Assembly (NCBI RefSeq): GCF_020071995.1
Contig: NZ_JABWTK010000009.1
Coordinates: forward strand, 83,358-147,357
From: Planococcus chinensis
GTDB taxonomy: Bacteria > Bacillota > Bacilli > Bacillales_A > Planococcaceae
Direction of reading: 5' to 3'
DNA length: 64,000 nt
Numbering within the stretch: the first letter of the stretch is position 1; every line of letters starts with the position of its first letter. Positions 41,515 to 51,262 of the stretch are shown here, in pieces. Made by a program: the position numbers and the translations under genes. A model generated the notes under the pieces. It was given only the letters and a program-made list of their open reading frames with translations. It was not told where the DNA came from and did no database searches.

Positions 41515-42261
41515 ATGCGAATTTCGCAGCCAAAACCATTTTTCTTTAAAGCAGGGCCGAGAGCGGTCTTGTTGTTGCACGGATTTACAGGGAATTCAGC
41601 CGATGTCCGGATGCTTGGGCGGTTCCTTGAGAAACAAGGGTACACATCCCTTGCACCTCATTATGCAGGGCACGGCGTGGAGCCGGAAAAACTGCTTCCG
41701 ACCGGTCCTGAGGACTGGTGGAAAGATGTGGAAAATGCCTATAACCAATTAAAAGATGAAGGCTATGAGGAAATTGCGGTGGCCGGATTGTCGCTCGGCG
41801 GCGTATTTACCTTAAAGATAGGGTATACATTCCCTGTAAAGGGACTAGTCACCATGTGCGCGCCGATGCATATGAAGACGACTGACCTAATGTATGAAGG
41901 GGTTGTGAAATATGCCCGTGAATACAAGAAGTATGAAGGAAAAGACGAGCACGTTATCGAAGAAGAAATGAAGAAGTTTCAAGAACGCCCGATGGAGTCA
42001 TTGGCGGATTTGCGAAAACTGATTGGCCATGTGAGAGAACAGGTCGATCATGTATACGCACCGTTATTTGTCGTCCAGGGGTCATTGGATAATGTGATCG
42101 ACACCGATTCTGCCAATATCATTTATGAAGAAGCGGAATCATTCCAGAAAAACATTAAGTGGTATGAGAAATCAGGGCATGTCATTACGCTGGGCGAAGA
42201 AAAACAGCAATTGCATGAAGACATCTTAGCATTTCTCGAATCGCTTGATTGGAGCGTGTAA
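41515..42261 (+). CDS. est: Carboxylesterase (Est30/YvaK-type)
   Basis: A 248-residue alpha/beta hydrolase. The nucleophile Ser93 is in GLSLGG, the acid is Asp192 in GSLDNVID and the histidine is His222 in [22 protein letters not shown] forms the oxyanion hole. The arrangement and length match the Geobacillus Est30 family of carboxylesterases acting on short acyl esters. The ATG at 41515 follows TGGAGG. It lies between secG and rnr as in B. subtilis. Confidence 0.93.
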   Translation: MRISQPKPFFFKAGPRAVLLLHGFTGNSADVRMLGRFLEKQGYTSLAPHYAGHGVEPEKLLPTGPEDWWKDVENAYNQLKDEGYEEIAVAGLSLGGVFTLKIGYTFPVKGLVTMCAPMHMKTTDLMYEGVVKYAREYKKYEGKDEHVIEEEMKKFQERPMESLADLRKLIGHVREQVDHVYAPLFVVQGSLDNVIDTDSANIIYEEAESFQKNIKWYEKSGHVITLGEEKQQLHEDILAFLESLDWSV

Positions 42262-42286
42262 GACCGTCAAAGAGGAGGAAATCAGT

Positions 42287-44623
42287 ATGGCAAATAATGA
42301 AATGACACTGGATCAGCGGTTATTGGCATTCATGCGTGAAGACGCTTATAAACCGTTGACTGTACAAGAGATAGAAGAACAATTCGGCTTTGAAGATGCC
42401 GATGAATTTACCGAATTGGTGAAGACTTTAGTGAAGCTTGAAGAAAAGGGCTTGCTTGTCCGTTCACGCGCCAACCGTTACGGTGTGCCGGAGCGGATGA
42501 ACTTGATGCGCGGGAAATTTATCGGGCATCAGCGCGGGTTTGGATTTGTCGCACCTGAAGAACCGGGCATGGATGATATTTTCATTCCGCCGACAGAAGT
42601 AAACAGTGCGGTAAACGGCGACAAGGTAATGGTGAGAGTGTCGGAAGCCTCTTCAGGAGACCGCCGGGAAGGCGCTATTGTGCGCATCTTAGAGCGCGGT
42701 ACGACAAAAGTGGTCGGGACGTTCCAGGACAACCGCGGCTTCGGTTTTGTTGTGCCGGATGACAAAAAGATGAATATGGACGTTTTCATCGCAAAAGACG
42801 ACACGCTGGGTGCAGTAGATGGCCATAAAGTAGTTGTTGAGATTACAGGCTGGCCAGAAGGCCGCATGTCGGCAACCGGCATGGTGACGCAAATCCTCGG
42901 CCATAAAAACGATCCGGGCGTCGATATTTTATCGATTATCCACAAACACGGTATTGAAACAGAGTTTCCGCCGGATGTACTGGACCAGGCGAACAGTGTT
43001 CCTGAAGAAATCGATCCATCAGACTTAACGGACCGGCGTGACTTGAGAGACGAACAAATCGTCACGATTGACGGTGCAGATGCAAAAGACTTGGATGATG
43101 CTGTCCAAGTGGTAAAACTGGAAGATGGCACATATAAGCTCGGCGTCCATATTGCGGATGTCAGCCATTATGTTACGGAAGGTTCTGCAATTGACCGGGA
43201 AGCTTATGACCGCGCGACAAGCATCTACTTGACTGACCGCGTCATTCCAATGATTCCTCATCGTTTATCAAACGGAATTTGTTCCCTTAACCCGCAAGTC
43301 GACCGTTTGACTTTGTCATGTGAAATGATTTTCAACGACCAGGGCGAACTGTTGTCGCATGATATTTTCCAAAGTGTTATCAGAACGTCGGCTCGCATGA
43401 CGTATACCGATGTATACGAAATTTTGGAACAGGACAACCAGGAGCTGAAAGAGAAGTACGCGGATCTGGTGCCGATGTTCGAGTTGATGAAAGAATTGGC
43501 CGAAGTTTTAAGAGGCAAGCGCATGCGCCGCGGAGCCGTTGACTTTGATTTTAAAGAATCAAAAGTTCTGGTGGATGAAGACGGCTATCCGGTAGACGTC
43601 GTTGTTCGTGAGCGTACAGTCGCTGAACGCCTGATTGAGGAATTCATGTTGGCAGCCAACGAAACCGTTGCGGAACATTTCCACCATATGGACGTGCCGG
43701 CACTTTACCGGATTCACGAAGATCCAAAACCGGAAAAACTGCAGCGATTCTTCGAGTTTGTCACAAACTTCGGGATCGTAGTCAAAGGAACCGGCAACCA
43801 GATCCATCCACGGGCGTTGCAGGAAATCATCGAATCGATTGCCGGAACGCCGGAAGAGCCGGTTATTTCGACGATGATGCTCCGTTCGATGCAGCAAGCG
43901 AAATATTCCGCAGAAAGCCTCGGGCATTTCGGTTTGTCTACGGAATACTATACGCATTTCACATCGCCGATCCGCCGTTATCCGGATTTGGTCGTGCACC
44001 GCTTGATTCGCACGTACTTGATCAATAAAGACCTGTCGAAAGCGACGATTATGCACTGGGATGCAAATATGGACGAGATTGCTGAACATACATCTGAACG
44101 CGAACGCCGCGCAGTAGAAGCGGAACGCGATACCGATGCATTGAAGAAATCGCAATACATGGCAGACAAAATCGGCGAAGAATTCGAAGGAATCGTTTCT
44201 TCAGTTACGAACTTCGGCTTGTTTATTGAATTGCCGAACACGATTGAAGGACTTGTCCACGTCTCAAATATGACGGATGATTTCTACCGTTTTGATGATC
44301 GCCAAATGATGATGATCGGCGAACGCAGCAACCGCCAGTTCCGCATCGGCGATGAAATTGCCATCAAGGTTATCGGAGTGAAGCCGGAAGAATCCGCCAT
44401 CGATTTTGAAATTGTCGGCATGACGCAAAACGTACGCCGGACACGCAAAGACGCACCGAAAGTGATCCGTGCGGCGAAAAAAGACGGCGACAAAAAGCCA
44501 GGACGCGGCGGCAAGCCAGGCGATAAGCCGGGCGGTCCGACACGCAAACCGAAAAACAAGAAGAAAAAGTTCTATGAAGGCGTCGCCAAGGGCAAAGGCC
44601 CAGCACGCAAAAAGAAAAAATAA
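42287..44623 (+). CDS. rnr: Ribonuclease R
   Basis: A 778-residue 3'-5' exoribonuclease. Domain order: N-terminal helix-turn-helix (to about 75), two cold-shock domains (GFGFVAPEE at about 85; [11 protein letters not shown] at about 162), the RNB catalytic domain with [14 protein letters not shown] acidic cluster (about 265), the S1 domain ([17 protein letters not shown], about 640) and a lysine/glycine-rich tail ([13 protein letters not shown]). RNase R degrades structured RNA and, with SmpB-tmRNA, non-stop mRNA. GAGGAGG precedes the ATG at 42287. A weak hairpin follows at 44622-44648. Confidence 0.96.
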   Translation: MANNEMTLDQRLLAFMREDAYKPLTVQEIEEQFGFEDADEFTELVKTLVKLEEKGLLVRSRANRYGVPERMNLMRGKFIGHQRGFGFVAPEEPGMDDIFIPPTEVNSAVNGDKVMVRVSEASSGDRREGAIVRILERGTTKVVGTFQDNRGFGFVVPDDKKMNMDVFIAKDDTLGAVDGHKVVVEITGWPEGRMSATGMVTQILGHKNDPGVDILSIIHKHGIETEFPPDVLDQANSVPEEIDPSDLTDRRDLRDEQIVTIDGADAKDLDDAVQVVKLEDGTYKLGVHIADVSHYVTEGSAIDREAYDRATSIYLTDRVIPMIPHRLSNGICSLNPQVDRLTLSCEMIFNDQGELLSHDIFQSVIRTSARMTYTDVYEILEQDNQELKEKYADLVPMFELMKELAEVLRGKRMRRGAVDFDFKESKVLVDEDGYPVDVVVRERTVAERLIEEFMLAANETVAEHFHHMDVPALYRIHEDPKPEKLQRFFEFVTNFGIVVKGTGNQIHPRALQEIIESIAGTPEEPVISTMMLRSMQQAKYSAESLGHFGLSTEYYTHFTSPIRRYPDLVVHRLIRTYLINKDLSKATIMHWDANMDEIAEHTSERERRAVEAERDTDALKKSQYMADKIGEEFEGIVSSVTNFGLFIELPNTIEGLVHVSNMTDDFYRFDDRQMMMIGERSNRQFRIGDEIAIKVIGVKPEESAIDFEIVGMTQNVRRTRKDAPKVIRAAKKDGDKKPGRGGKPGDKPGGPTRKPKNKKKKFYEGVAKGKGPARKKKK

Positions 44624-44670
44624 AGGAGCGGCAATTGCCGCCCTTTTAGATTTAGTCGAGGTGAAGGAAT

Positions 44671-45135
44671 ATGGCAAAGGGCTCAGGAAAAGTAATAGCC
44701 CAGAATAAAAAAGCGGGCTTTGATTATGCGATTGAAGAGACGATTGAAGCCGGCATTGTGCTACAAGGCACCGAAATCAAGTCTGCCCGCAACGGCAAAG
44801 TGCAATTGGTCGATGCTTTCGTCCGGATCCGGAACGGTGAAGCGTGGATTTCCAATATGCACATTGCACCATATGAGCAGGGCAATATCTTTAACCACGA
44901 TCCAACGAGAGTACGCAAGCTGCTGCTGCATAAAAAGCAGATCAATGAGCTTGTAGGCGTATCGAAAGTACAGGGAGCGGCGATTGTCCCGTTGAAAATG
45001 TACTTGAAAGACGGCTATGCCAAAGTTTTGCTTGGCATTGGTAAAGGGAAGAAGAACTACGACAAGCGCCAGGATTTGAAAAAGAAAGACGCAAAACGCG
45101 AGATTGACCGCGCCATGAAAGACCGCAACCGTTAA
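44671..45135 (+). CDS. smpB: SsrA-binding protein SmpB
   Basis: A 154-residue OB-fold protein that binds tmRNA and brings it to stalled ribosomes. Family text includes [30 protein letters not shown] and the basic C-terminal tail ([18 protein letters not shown]) that reads the empty mRNA channel. GTCGAGGTGAAGG precedes the ATG. It is directly followed by ssrA. Confidence 0.97.
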   Translation: MAKGSGKVIAQNKKAGFDYAIEETIEAGIVLQGTEIKSARNGKVQLVDAFVRIRNGEAWISNMHIAPYEQGNIFNHDPTRVRKLLLHKKQINELVGVSKVQGAAIVPLKMYLKDGYAKVLLGIGKGKKNYDKRQDLKKKDAKREIDRAMKDRNR

Positions 45136-45138
45136 CAC

Positions 45139-45167
45139 TTGAAGTCTGACCAATGTTGCCTTATACT
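45139..45167 (+). promoter_or_regulatory. ssrA promoter
   Basis: TTGAAG (45139-45144), 17-base spacer, TATACT (45162-45167), just after smpB. It would give a 5' leader of about 44 bases to be removed by RNase P. Confidence 0.6.
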
Positions 45168-45217
45168 AAGTATATAGCACATAAGGCTCATCGCCTTCCC
45201 GTGTTCCTTTATAATGA

Positions 45218-45568
45218 GGGGACGTTACGGATTCGACAGGGATGATCTGGGCTTGGGTCGCGCGTCGGAGGATCGGCTCCGTCACCAACGTAACTATAGT
45301 AACTGGCAAAACAAACCAAAACCTAGCATTCGCAGCGTAAGCTCGGATCTGCTTTATCTATCCATCGCCCATGTGGCTGGGTAAAGCTCAACTTTAGTGG
45401 GATACGGTCTGCAGTGCCATTTGAGCTGCTGGCAAGAGATTCTCAAATTAGTGCCCAGGACGCCCGCTTATTGGCAGAATGGCGCATGAAACCCTAATAA
45501 GTAAGCTACACGCGTAGACGCTCAAGTAGCGGAGTTTCTGGACGCGGGTTCGACTCCCGCCGTCTCCA
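45218..45568 (+). ncRNA. ssrA: Transfer-messenger RNA (tmRNA)
   Basis: The gene shows the tRNA-like ends: GGGGACGTTACGGATTCGAC at the 5' end pairs with CGTCTCC near the 3' end, and the T-arm GCGGGTTCGACTCCCGC is at about 45544. CCA is not encoded. The tag reading frame runs from GGC at 45305 to TAA at 45340 and specifies GKTNQNLAFAA after the tRNA-borne alanine, ending in the degradation signal AFAA-type hydrophobic tail. It partners with SmpB (adjacent) for ribosome rescue; tagged proteins go to ClpXP, whose ClpP is encoded at 32230. Confidence 0.97.
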
Positions 45569-45590
45569 TATGGAGATTTTGGATTTTAGG

Positions 45591-45630
45591 AAAATGTCCA
45601 AACCTTTTAAGAGGTTTGGGCATTTTTTTG
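45591..45630 (+). terminator. ssrA terminator
   Basis: AAATG-T-CCAAACC pairs with GGTTTGG-G-CATTT around TTTTAAGA, then TTTT. Confidence 0.9.
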
Positions 45631-45773
45631 TTGCGTTTTCAATTAACAGTATCAGATTTTAAATACTTCTCAATAATGCTTCTTATTTAAAAAACTGTTT
45701 CACTAATAAACTAGCAGGGTAATCCACTAATATCCCGCATTACTCAATAATGCACATTTATCAGGAGGTTATC

Positions 45774-46844
45774 ATGGAATACATTTATCTAGGAAACTCA
45801 GGACTGCGCGTACCCAAATACATACTTGGAACGGTTCCGTTCAGCGGGACGAATGGTTTTGAAGCAGCCGGCGACATCAAGGAAGATCAGGCACGCAGGA
45901 TGGTCGATTTGTCGCTGGAAGCAGGCATCAATATGTTTGATACAGCGAACCTCTATTCAAAAGGCGATGCGGAGCGCGTGCTTGGTGCGGCCATCAAAGG
46001 ACGCCGGGAGGACGTGCTGCTGACTTCGAAAACGGGATTTCCGTTAAGCGATAATCCCAATTTGCGCGGCGCTTCACGCAATAATATTCTAACTTCCATT
46101 GACCAGACCTTGGAGCGTCTGGGGACGGATTATCTTGATTTATATTTTACCCATCTCTGGGATGGTCAGACGCCGGTTGAAGAAACGGTGGAAGCGATGA
46201 CGAGCCTGGTGAAGGCTGGAAAGATCCGCCATTGGGGTGTATCGAATTACAGCGGCTGGGCGCTCGCTAGAACGTATACGGTTGCTGAACAGAACGGATT
46301 CATTCCACCGGTCACGCAGCAGATTTACTACTCGCCGGAAGCACGGGAAGCGGAATATGAGCTGCTGCCGGCAGGGGCGGAATTGGGTGTCAGTTCAATG
46401 ATTTGGAGCGCGCTCGGCGAAGGGCTATTGAACGGCAAGATTGGACGCAATAAGCAAACGCCGGAGAACACGCGGCAAGGCGGCGGGTGGCCGGAGCCAT
46501 GGGTACAGGACCAGGAACGCCTTTATCAAGTAATTGATGCACTCGAGGAAGTGGCGGCAAACCACAACGCTTCCGTTCCGCAAATCGCTTACGCGTGGGT
46601 AAGGGACCGCCCGAACGTCGGGCCGATTGTCATCGCAGCGCGCAACGAGGAGCAGCTGAAGGAAAACATTACATCCTTCGATATTCAACTGTCGCAAGAA
46701 GAGCAGGACCGCATTGAAACCGTTGCGCGGCCTGTACCGATTTATCCGAACTGGCACCGCGCAATGAATTCGCTGGAACTCGGCAGCCCTTCTGAAATTA
46801 CGTATCTCAAAGGCTACAAGCAGACGATGGGGATAGATGAATAA
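45774..46844 (+). CDS. Aldo/keto reductase family oxidoreductase
   Basis: A 356-residue NADPH-dependent (beta/alpha)8-barrel reductase. The catalytic tetrad is complete: Asp56 and Tyr61 (FDTANLYSKG), Lys86 (TSKTGFP) and His127 (YFTHLWD). Cofactor-binding text lies near the C-terminus (VIAARNEEQLKENI). It resembles the YghZ/Tas-like or general-stress AKR groups; the substrate is unknown. The ATG at 45774 follows AGGAGG. It is monocistronic. An 11-base word CTCAATAATGC is repeated upstream at 45669 and 45743. Confidence 0.9.
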   Translation: MEYIYLGNSGLRVPKYILGTVPFSGTNGFEAAGDIKEDQARRMVDLSLEAGINMFDTANLYSKGDAERVLGAAIKGRREDVLLTSKTGFPLSDNPNLRGASRNNILTSIDQTLERLGTDYLDLYFTHLWDGQTPVEETVEAMTSLVKAGKIRHWGVSNYSGWALARTYTVAEQNGFIPPVTQQIYYSPEAREAEYELLPAGAELGVSSMIWSALGEGLLNGKIGRNKQTPENTRQGGGWPEPWVQDQERLYQVIDALEEVAANHNASVPQIAYAWVRDRPNVGPIVIAARNEEQLKENITSFDIQLSQEEQDRIETVARPVPIYPNWHRAMNSLELGSPSEITYLKGYKQTMGIDE

Positions 46845-46870
46845 GCGATATCCTTAAAAATGAAAACACT

Positions 46871-46917
46871 GAAACCAAAGAATGCAAGGACTTTGGTTTT
46901 GGTGATTTTTATTTTTG
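46871..46917 (+). terminator. Terminator after the aldo/keto reductase gene
   Basis: AAACCAAAG pairs with CTTTGGTTT around a 10-base loop; T-rich sequence follows (GATTTTTATTTTT). Confidence 0.65.
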
Positions 46918-47197
46918 ATGCCTCTTTATTTTTTAGATACTCTTTTCATGGGCTTAGGCTATACCGACACGGGGAATGTAATGACTGAATAGAATTTTTA
47001 CAGTTTATAAAACTGATATTTAGTGTGTCTAAAAAGACTTATTGACTTTTTATTGACCTGTAATTTGGCGAAGAATGCCAGTGGTGAAGCGGGTTTGGAA
47101 TATTTTCTCCTGCAGGATTTCGCGGCAGTTGGTTTGACATGTATCCGCAAGTTCTTTAAGCTAATTAATTGTGATAAAAATTTCAGGGAGGTACTAT
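46918..47197 (+). promoter_or_regulatory. Upstream region of the BCCT transporter with possible promoter
   Basis: 280 bases with no credible gene. The best promoter is TTGACA at 47134-47139, 17-base spacer, TAAGCT at 47157-47162 (weak -10). Two earlier TTGAC words occur at about 47041 and 47052. Open frames here lack ribosome sites and run into the transporter gene in the wrong frame. Confidence 0.35.
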
Positions 47198-48694
47198 ATG
47201 AAAAAAGTAACCAATGTTTTCTGGATTTCGCTGGCCCTTGTGTTATTAGCAGTCGGGTACGGCGCATTTGCACCAGAAAATTTCGCAGAAGTTACCGGGA
47301 ATATAGAAGGATTCCTGACAACAACGTTCGGTTGGTATTATTTATTGATTGTCACGGTTATGGTTCTGTTCTGCCTGTTTTTCCTCATCAGTCCGATGGG
47401 GCAAATCAAACTGGGGAAAGATACCGATAAACCGGAATTTTCTTTTGGTACATGGATTGCCATGCTGTTTTCAGCAGGTATGGGAATTGGCTTGGTATTC
47501 TGGGGAGCGGCAGAACCGCTGTCCCACTTTGCCATCGATCCAGCCACTGCAGAGCCCGGATCAGCAGAAGCATTCCGGGAATCCATGCGCTACACATTTT
47601 TCCACTGGGGAATCCATGCATGGGCTATTTACGGCGTAGTGGCCATGGCGCTGGCGTACTTCCAGTTCCGTAAAGGAGAACCTGGACTGATTTCCGCTAC
47701 GCTTAAGCCATTATTTGGAGACAAGATGAATGGGCCCTTGGGTGTGCTAGTGGACGTCATTGCCGTTTTCGCGACGGCTGTAGGTGTGGCGACCACACTT
47801 GGGTTTGGGACCATCCAAATCAATGAAGGCTTGGCCTTCTTAATTGACGGAGTGCCGGCTGATAATTTCACCGTGCAGATTATCATCATTGCCGTCGTGA
47901 CGGTCTTGTTCCTTGCATCCGCTTGGAGCGGGCTCAGCAAAGGGATTAAGTATTTGTCCAATACCAATATGGTGCTGGCAATAGCTTTGTTGGTTCTTGT
48001 CCTAATTTTGGGGCCGACCTTGTTAATTCTCAATATGTTCACCGATACACTTGGAACATACTTGCAAAACTTGGTCCGCATGAGTTTCCGTGCAGCGCCA
48101 ATTGATGGGGAAAACCGTGCATGGATTGACGGCTGGACCATCTTTTACTGGGCATGGTGGATTTCCTGGGCGCCATTTGTCGGGATTTTCATCGCGCGTG
48201 TTTCAAAAGGGCGGACAATCCGCCAGTTCCTGTTCGGCGTATTGTTAGTGCCGACAATGATTTCGTTCATTTGGTTTGCCGCTTTCGGTACGACCGCTAT
48301 GAATGTACAAAACAACGGCACCGATTTAACCGGCTTGTTGACTTCTGAAGTGTTGTTTGGGGTATTTAATGAACTGCCGTTGGGCATCATTTTATCGATC
48401 ATCGCCATCCTATTGGTTTCAACATTTTTCATCACGTCGGCCGACTCGGCCACTTTTGTATTGGGTATGCAATCGACGAACGGTTCGTTGCATCCATCGA
48501 ACATGGTTAAACTGACTTGGGGAATTTCCCAATCGTTGATTGCGGTCATTCTATTGTCTGCAGGAGGCCTTGATGCGCTTCAAACAGCGTTGATCATTGC
48601 TGCCTTCCCATTCTCGTTCATTATGTTATTAATGATGGGATCGTTCTACAAAGCGATGAGCCTGGAGTATCGGGCCATTAAACGCAAACGCTAA
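47198..48694 (+). CDS. opuD: BCCT family glycine betaine transporter (OpuD-like)
   Basis: A 498-residue membrane transporter with about 12 hydrophobic segments. BCCT hallmarks are present: [15 protein letters not shown], and the tryptophan-rich TM8 segment [20 protein letters not shown] that lines the substrate site. It should import glycine betaine or a related trimethylammonium osmolyte with sodium. There is no long cytosolic C-terminal osmosensor tail. AGGGAGG precedes the ATG at 47198. Osmotic control is likely from the family but not shown by the sequence. Confidence 0.9.
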   Translation: MKKVTNVFWISLALVLLAVGYGAFAPENFAEVTGNIEGFLTTTFGWYYLLIVTVMVLFCLFFLISPMGQIKLGKDTDKPEFSFGTWIAMLFSAGMGIGLVFWGAAEPLSHFAIDPATAEPGSAEAFRESMRYTFFHWGIHAWAIYGVVAMALAYFQFRKGEPGLISATLKPLFGDKMNGPLGVLVDVIAVFATAVGVATTLGFGTIQINEGLAFLIDGVPADNFTVQIIIIAVVTVLFLASAWSGLSKGIKYLSNTNMVLAIALLVLVLILGPTLLILNMFTDTLGTYLQNLVRMSFRAAPIDGENRAWIDGWTIFYWAWWISWAPFVGIFIARVSKGRTIRQFLFGVLLVPTMISFIWFAAFGTTAMNVQNNGTDLTGLLTSEVLFGVFNELPLGIILSIIAILLVSTFFITSADSATFVLGMQSTNGSLHPSNMVKLTWGISQSLIAVILLSAGGLDALQTALIIAAFPFSFIMLLMMGSFYKAMSLEYRAIKRKR

Positions 48695-48719
48695 AACCGC
48701 CGCTTCGGCGGTTTTTTTG
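48693..48719 (+). terminator. Terminator after opuD
   Basis: AAAACCGCCG pairs with CGGCGGTTTT around CTT, followed by T5. Confidence 0.9.
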
Positions 48720-48772
48720 TGCGAAAAGAGGTACAATGGAGAGAGTGCTTGATGAAGGATGGAGGATTTACA

Positions 48773-49696
48773 ATGAATGAAAAACCACATGTACTATTGG
48801 TGGACGGCATGGCGCTCTTATTCCGTTCATTTTTCGCAACTTCTGCAGTGGGGCAGTATTTTCGCACAACGGAAGGTCTTGCCACAAACGGTGTCCAAGG
48901 ATTTGCGCGCCACGTGTTGGCGGCGAAAACGATGATGAAGCCGACGCATCTGGCCGTCTGCTGGGATATGGGTGCACAGACTTTCCGTACGGATATGTTT
49001 GACGGCTATAAGGCCAACCGTCCGGCCCCGCCGGATGATATGCTGCACCAATTCGATTTGGCGAAGCAAGTATCCGAGCAGCTGGGATGGAAAAACTACG
49101 GGGAAAAGGGCATCGAAGCGGATGACTTTATCGGCTCGTTTACCAAACAGTGGAAAGGCGAAGCCGATTTCACGATTATGACCGGCGATAAAGATATGCT
49201 GCAGCTGTTGAACCCGTCAGTGAAAATCGCCTTCATGAAAAAAGGCTTTCACATTTATGACGTCTACACAGAAGGCCGCTTTAAAGAAGAGTACGGCATT
49301 GAACCGGCGCAGTTTGCAGATGTTAAAGCGTTTATGGGAGACGCGAGCGACGGCTATCCGGGCGTAAAAGGGATCGGACCGAAGACCGCACTGCAGCTGA
49401 TCCAGAAATATGGATCGACTGACGGCGTCCTCGAAGCGATTGAGGAATTGAAACCGGCCCAAAAGAAAAAGATAGAAGAGCATAAGGAAATGCTGCTCCT
49501 ATCTAAAGAGTTGGCGGTTATTAAATGTGATATCCCACTCGACGTGTCGCTGGATGAGATTCTAATTCCTAACTACACCAATGATATGGTGCAGCTGTTT
49601 GACAATCAGGAATTAAAACTGCTGGCACGCCAATTGGAGAAAAGCATCGTTCCGGAATTGTCACCGTTTGACCGGATAGATCCTTACGAACGATAA
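48773..49696 (+). CDS. 5'-3' exonuclease (DNA polymerase I N-terminal-type, YpcP-like)
   Basis: A 307-residue stand-alone FEN-type nuclease. Metal-binding acidic residues appear in LLVDGMALLFRS, GIEADDFIGS and TGDKDMLQL, and the helix-hairpin-helix is GDASDGYPGVKGIGPKTALQLI (read as two parts). Such enzymes remove RNA primers or flaps and back up the PolA exonuclease domain. The ATG at 48773 follows GGAGG. The 3' end overlaps the convergent C39-like gene by 36 bases. Confidence 0.92.
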   Translation: MNEKPHVLLVDGMALLFRSFFATSAVGQYFRTTEGLATNGVQGFARHVLAAKTMMKPTHLAVCWDMGAQTFRTDMFDGYKANRPAPPDDMLHQFDLAKQVSEQLGWKNYGEKGIEADDFIGSFTKQWKGEADFTIMTGDKDMLQLLNPSVKIAFMKKGFHIYDVYTEGRFKEEYGIEPAQFADVKAFMGDASDGYPGVKGIGPKTALQLIQKYGSTDGVLEAIEELKPAQKKKIEEHKEMLLLSKELAVIKCDIPLDVSLDEILIPNYTNDMVQLFDNQELKLLARQLEKSIVPELSPFDRIDPYER

Positions 49697-50200
49697 TACA
49701 TGCTGATTTTGAAGATAAGAAACCGCCTGCACTTTACTGGGGCGGTTTCTTTTTCCGTTATCGTGGATGAAGAGGATCATGTCACCGTCTTTTTCCTCAA
49801 ATCCGATAAGCGGTACCCAGTGATAGTTATACAGCGGTTTTGAAAACCATCGGAAAGAAAACCAGCGGTCGAACTTCATGGCGAGCGGACGCCCGGCACG
49901 AAGTTCGGCCTTAACAGCGTCAAGCGACCGGATCTTTTCGATGCGGTAACGCTGGCCTGTTATTTTCTTGAACTTGCGGACCAGCCGCCACGTGAACAAA
50001 CCGATGGATGTCGTGCCGAGGAGGCCATAAAGCTGATTGATTCCATAATCGATTTGTTCATGATGATGTAAAATAGCGGCGATCGTTGTCGGTCCGCATG
50101 CGGATCCTTGTTTTTTAGGATCGACGGCTGCATCGTATTGGGATTTGCCTTCAAACGGAAGTAGAATTTTCAGCTTCAAAACCTCCCGGAAAAGTTTCAT
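49661..50200 (-). CDS. C39-like papain-fold peptidase family protein
   Basis: A 179-residue protein with the C39-like cysteine peptidase layout: the nucleophile Cys in GSACGPTTIAAILHHH (Cys35) and the histidine in NYHWVPLIGFEEKDGDM followed by the Asp/Asn in FIHDNG. No signal peptide, ABC or transmembrane module is attached, so it is not a bacteriocin exporter. The ribosome site is weak (AAAGG). It follows the STAS gene with a 9-base gap, suggesting one transcript. The target is unknown. Confidence 0.75.
   Translation of the reverse strand: MKLFREVLKLKILLPFEGKSQYDAAVDPKKQGSACGPTTIAAILHHHEQIDYGINQLYGLLGTTSIGLFTWRLVRKFKKITGQRYRIEKIRSLDAVKAELRAGRPLAMKFDRWFSFRWFSKPLYNYHWVPLIGFEEKDGDMILFIHDNGKRNRPSKVQAVSYLQNQHVLSFVRIYPVKR
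49717..49755 (+). terminator. Terminator of the exonuclease gene, inside the convergent gene
   Basis: AAGAAACCGCC (49717-49727) pairs with GGCGGTTTCTT (49741-49751) and is followed by TTT. It lies within the 3' coding part of the minus-strand C39-like gene. Confidence 0.75.
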
Positions 50201-50209
50201 TGGCGGCCT

Positions 50210-50674
50210 TTAGATGGAATACAGGGATTTCTCGCTTTCTGCAAGCAATTTCTTCAGCGCTGCCCGGAACGTATTGAATACTTCCAACTCAACTTGAATG
50301 CCGGCATGGACAATTTCACGCACGAAACGTGGATTGAAACCGACATAAATCGGCCGAATGCCCATCAGTTTGATGGCGCTGTTCAACTGGGACAGTTCAC
50401 TTGCCAGTTCGTTGTAATCGAATTTCTCGACGTCTTCAATGCGTACGCCGGTAAAATCAAAAACGACGCATTGTGTATCCCGGTGTTCTGCGGCATACTG
50501 AAGCACTTTCGTCCGGATCGTTTCAAAGCGGTCACGGAAAATAAATCCGGCAATCGGAACCAAAATGGTTTCCGGTACAATCGACGGAATGATGGGCGCT
50601 GACATATTGTGAATTACATTTTCATAATGCAAAACCAATTCTTTTAACTCTTTAATTTCTTGCGATGAATCCAT
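50210..50674 (-). CDS. STAS domain protein (RsbR C-terminal-like)
   Basis: A 154-residue protein with a short N-terminal coil (SSQEIKELKELVLHYENVIH) and a STAS domain from about residue 30: PETILVPIAGFI, VVFDFTGVRIEDVEKF, and IYVGFNPRFVREIVHAGI. The pattern is closest to the C-terminal half of RsbR-type stressosome proteins, without the globin-like sensor half. Thr/Ser positions equivalent to the phosphorylated ones are plausible but not certain. AGAGGTG precedes the ATG. It is the first gene of a two-gene minus-strand unit with the C39-like gene; a TATAAT lies at 50711-50706 (minus). Confidence 0.8.
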   Translation of the reverse strand: MDSSQEIKELKELVLHYENVIHNMSAPIIPSIVPETILVPIAGFIFRDRFETIRTKVLQYAAEHRDTQCVVFDFTGVRIEDVEKFDYNELASELSQLNSAIKLMGIRPIYVGFNPRFVREIVHAGIQVELEVFNTFRAALKKLLAESEKSLYSI

Positions 50675-50714
50675 AAAGACACCTCTATCTGTATTATTGA
50701 TATCTATTATAACG

Positions 50715-50746
50715 CAAAAAAGAAATAGGCTGGGCCTATTTCTTTT
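50715..50746 (-). terminator. Terminator of the thioredoxin-like gene
   Basis: AAAAGAAATAGGC pairs with GCCTATTTCTTTT around a 3-base loop; on the minus strand TTTTTTGCG ends it. The stop codon of the gene is inside the stem. Confidence 0.85.
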
Positions 50747-51056
50747 GGTTTGCTAAAAACTCTGTGACAGATTCCGGCGTTTTTGCATTTGCACTGTGAA
50801 GATGCGCTTTTTTCTCGCCTTTTTCAAAAATCAATAAGCTTGGAATGCCCATGACTTCATATTTCTCGGCAAGCTCTGGCAATTCGTCGCGGTTCACATC
50901 GAACCATTTGTATTCATTGTATTCTTCCATAATTGGATCGATGAACATATCCATGCGTGTGCAATCCGGACACCAGCCGGCTTGGAATTTGACGATGACA
51001 GGTTCTGTTCCTTCGATTATTTCGTTAAATTGTTCAGTGGATGTAATGGGTTTCAT
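50736..51056 (-). CDS. Thioredoxin-like protein (YdbP-like)
   Basis: A 106-residue thioredoxin-fold protein with the active site WCPDC (CPDC in place of CGPC) and cis-proline in MGIPSLLIFEKGEK. It resembles B. subtilis YdbP (from memory). The ATG at 51056 follows AGGAGGAG; the longer reading to 51083 has no support. Reduction by TrxB is likely. Confidence 0.88.
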   Translation of the reverse strand: MKPITSTEQFNEIIEGTEPVIVKFQAGWCPDCTRMDMFIDPIMEEYNEYKWFDVNRDELPELAEKYEVMGIPSLLIFEKGEKKAHLHSANAKTPESVTEFLANQKK

Positions 51057-51156
51057 AAAATCTCCTCCTAAATGTCTCTTCATCAGTTTACAATGGCGCT
51101 CAGTTTTCGTGAAGAGATTGGACTTGAAGGAAAGAATATTTTTTAACGATTAAATA

Positions 51157-51185
51157 TTGCGAAAACAACGAAAATAATTTACACT
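51157..51185 (+). promoter_or_regulatory. fadNAE promoter
   Basis: TTGCGA (51157-51162), 17-base spacer, TACACT (51180-51185). Confidence 0.6.
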
Positions 51186-51223
51186 AAGGACATAGAGAAG
51201 GTTCTATTTTTTTAAGCTAAAAA

Positions 51224-51241
51224 TGAATGAGTGTTCATTCA
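51224..51241 (+). promoter_or_regulatory. FadR operator
   Basis: TGAATGA-GTGT-TCATTCA is a perfect inverted repeat matching the Bacillus FadR (YsiA) site. It lies about 30 bases downstream of the predicted start point, between the promoter and fadN. Long-chain acyl-CoA should relieve repression. Confidence 0.85.
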
Positions 51242-51262
51242 AAAAACGAGGAGGGTTTTTCA

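Noticed and set aside
45210..45217. TATAAT just before the tmRNA as its promoter
   Set aside because: Only two or three bases separate it from the mature 5' end, too close for a start point; TTGAAG-N17-TATACT at 45139 is better.
47023..47430. 135-codon ORF overlapping the start of the BCCT transporter gene
   Set aside because: It reads the transporter coding region in another frame and has no ribosome site.
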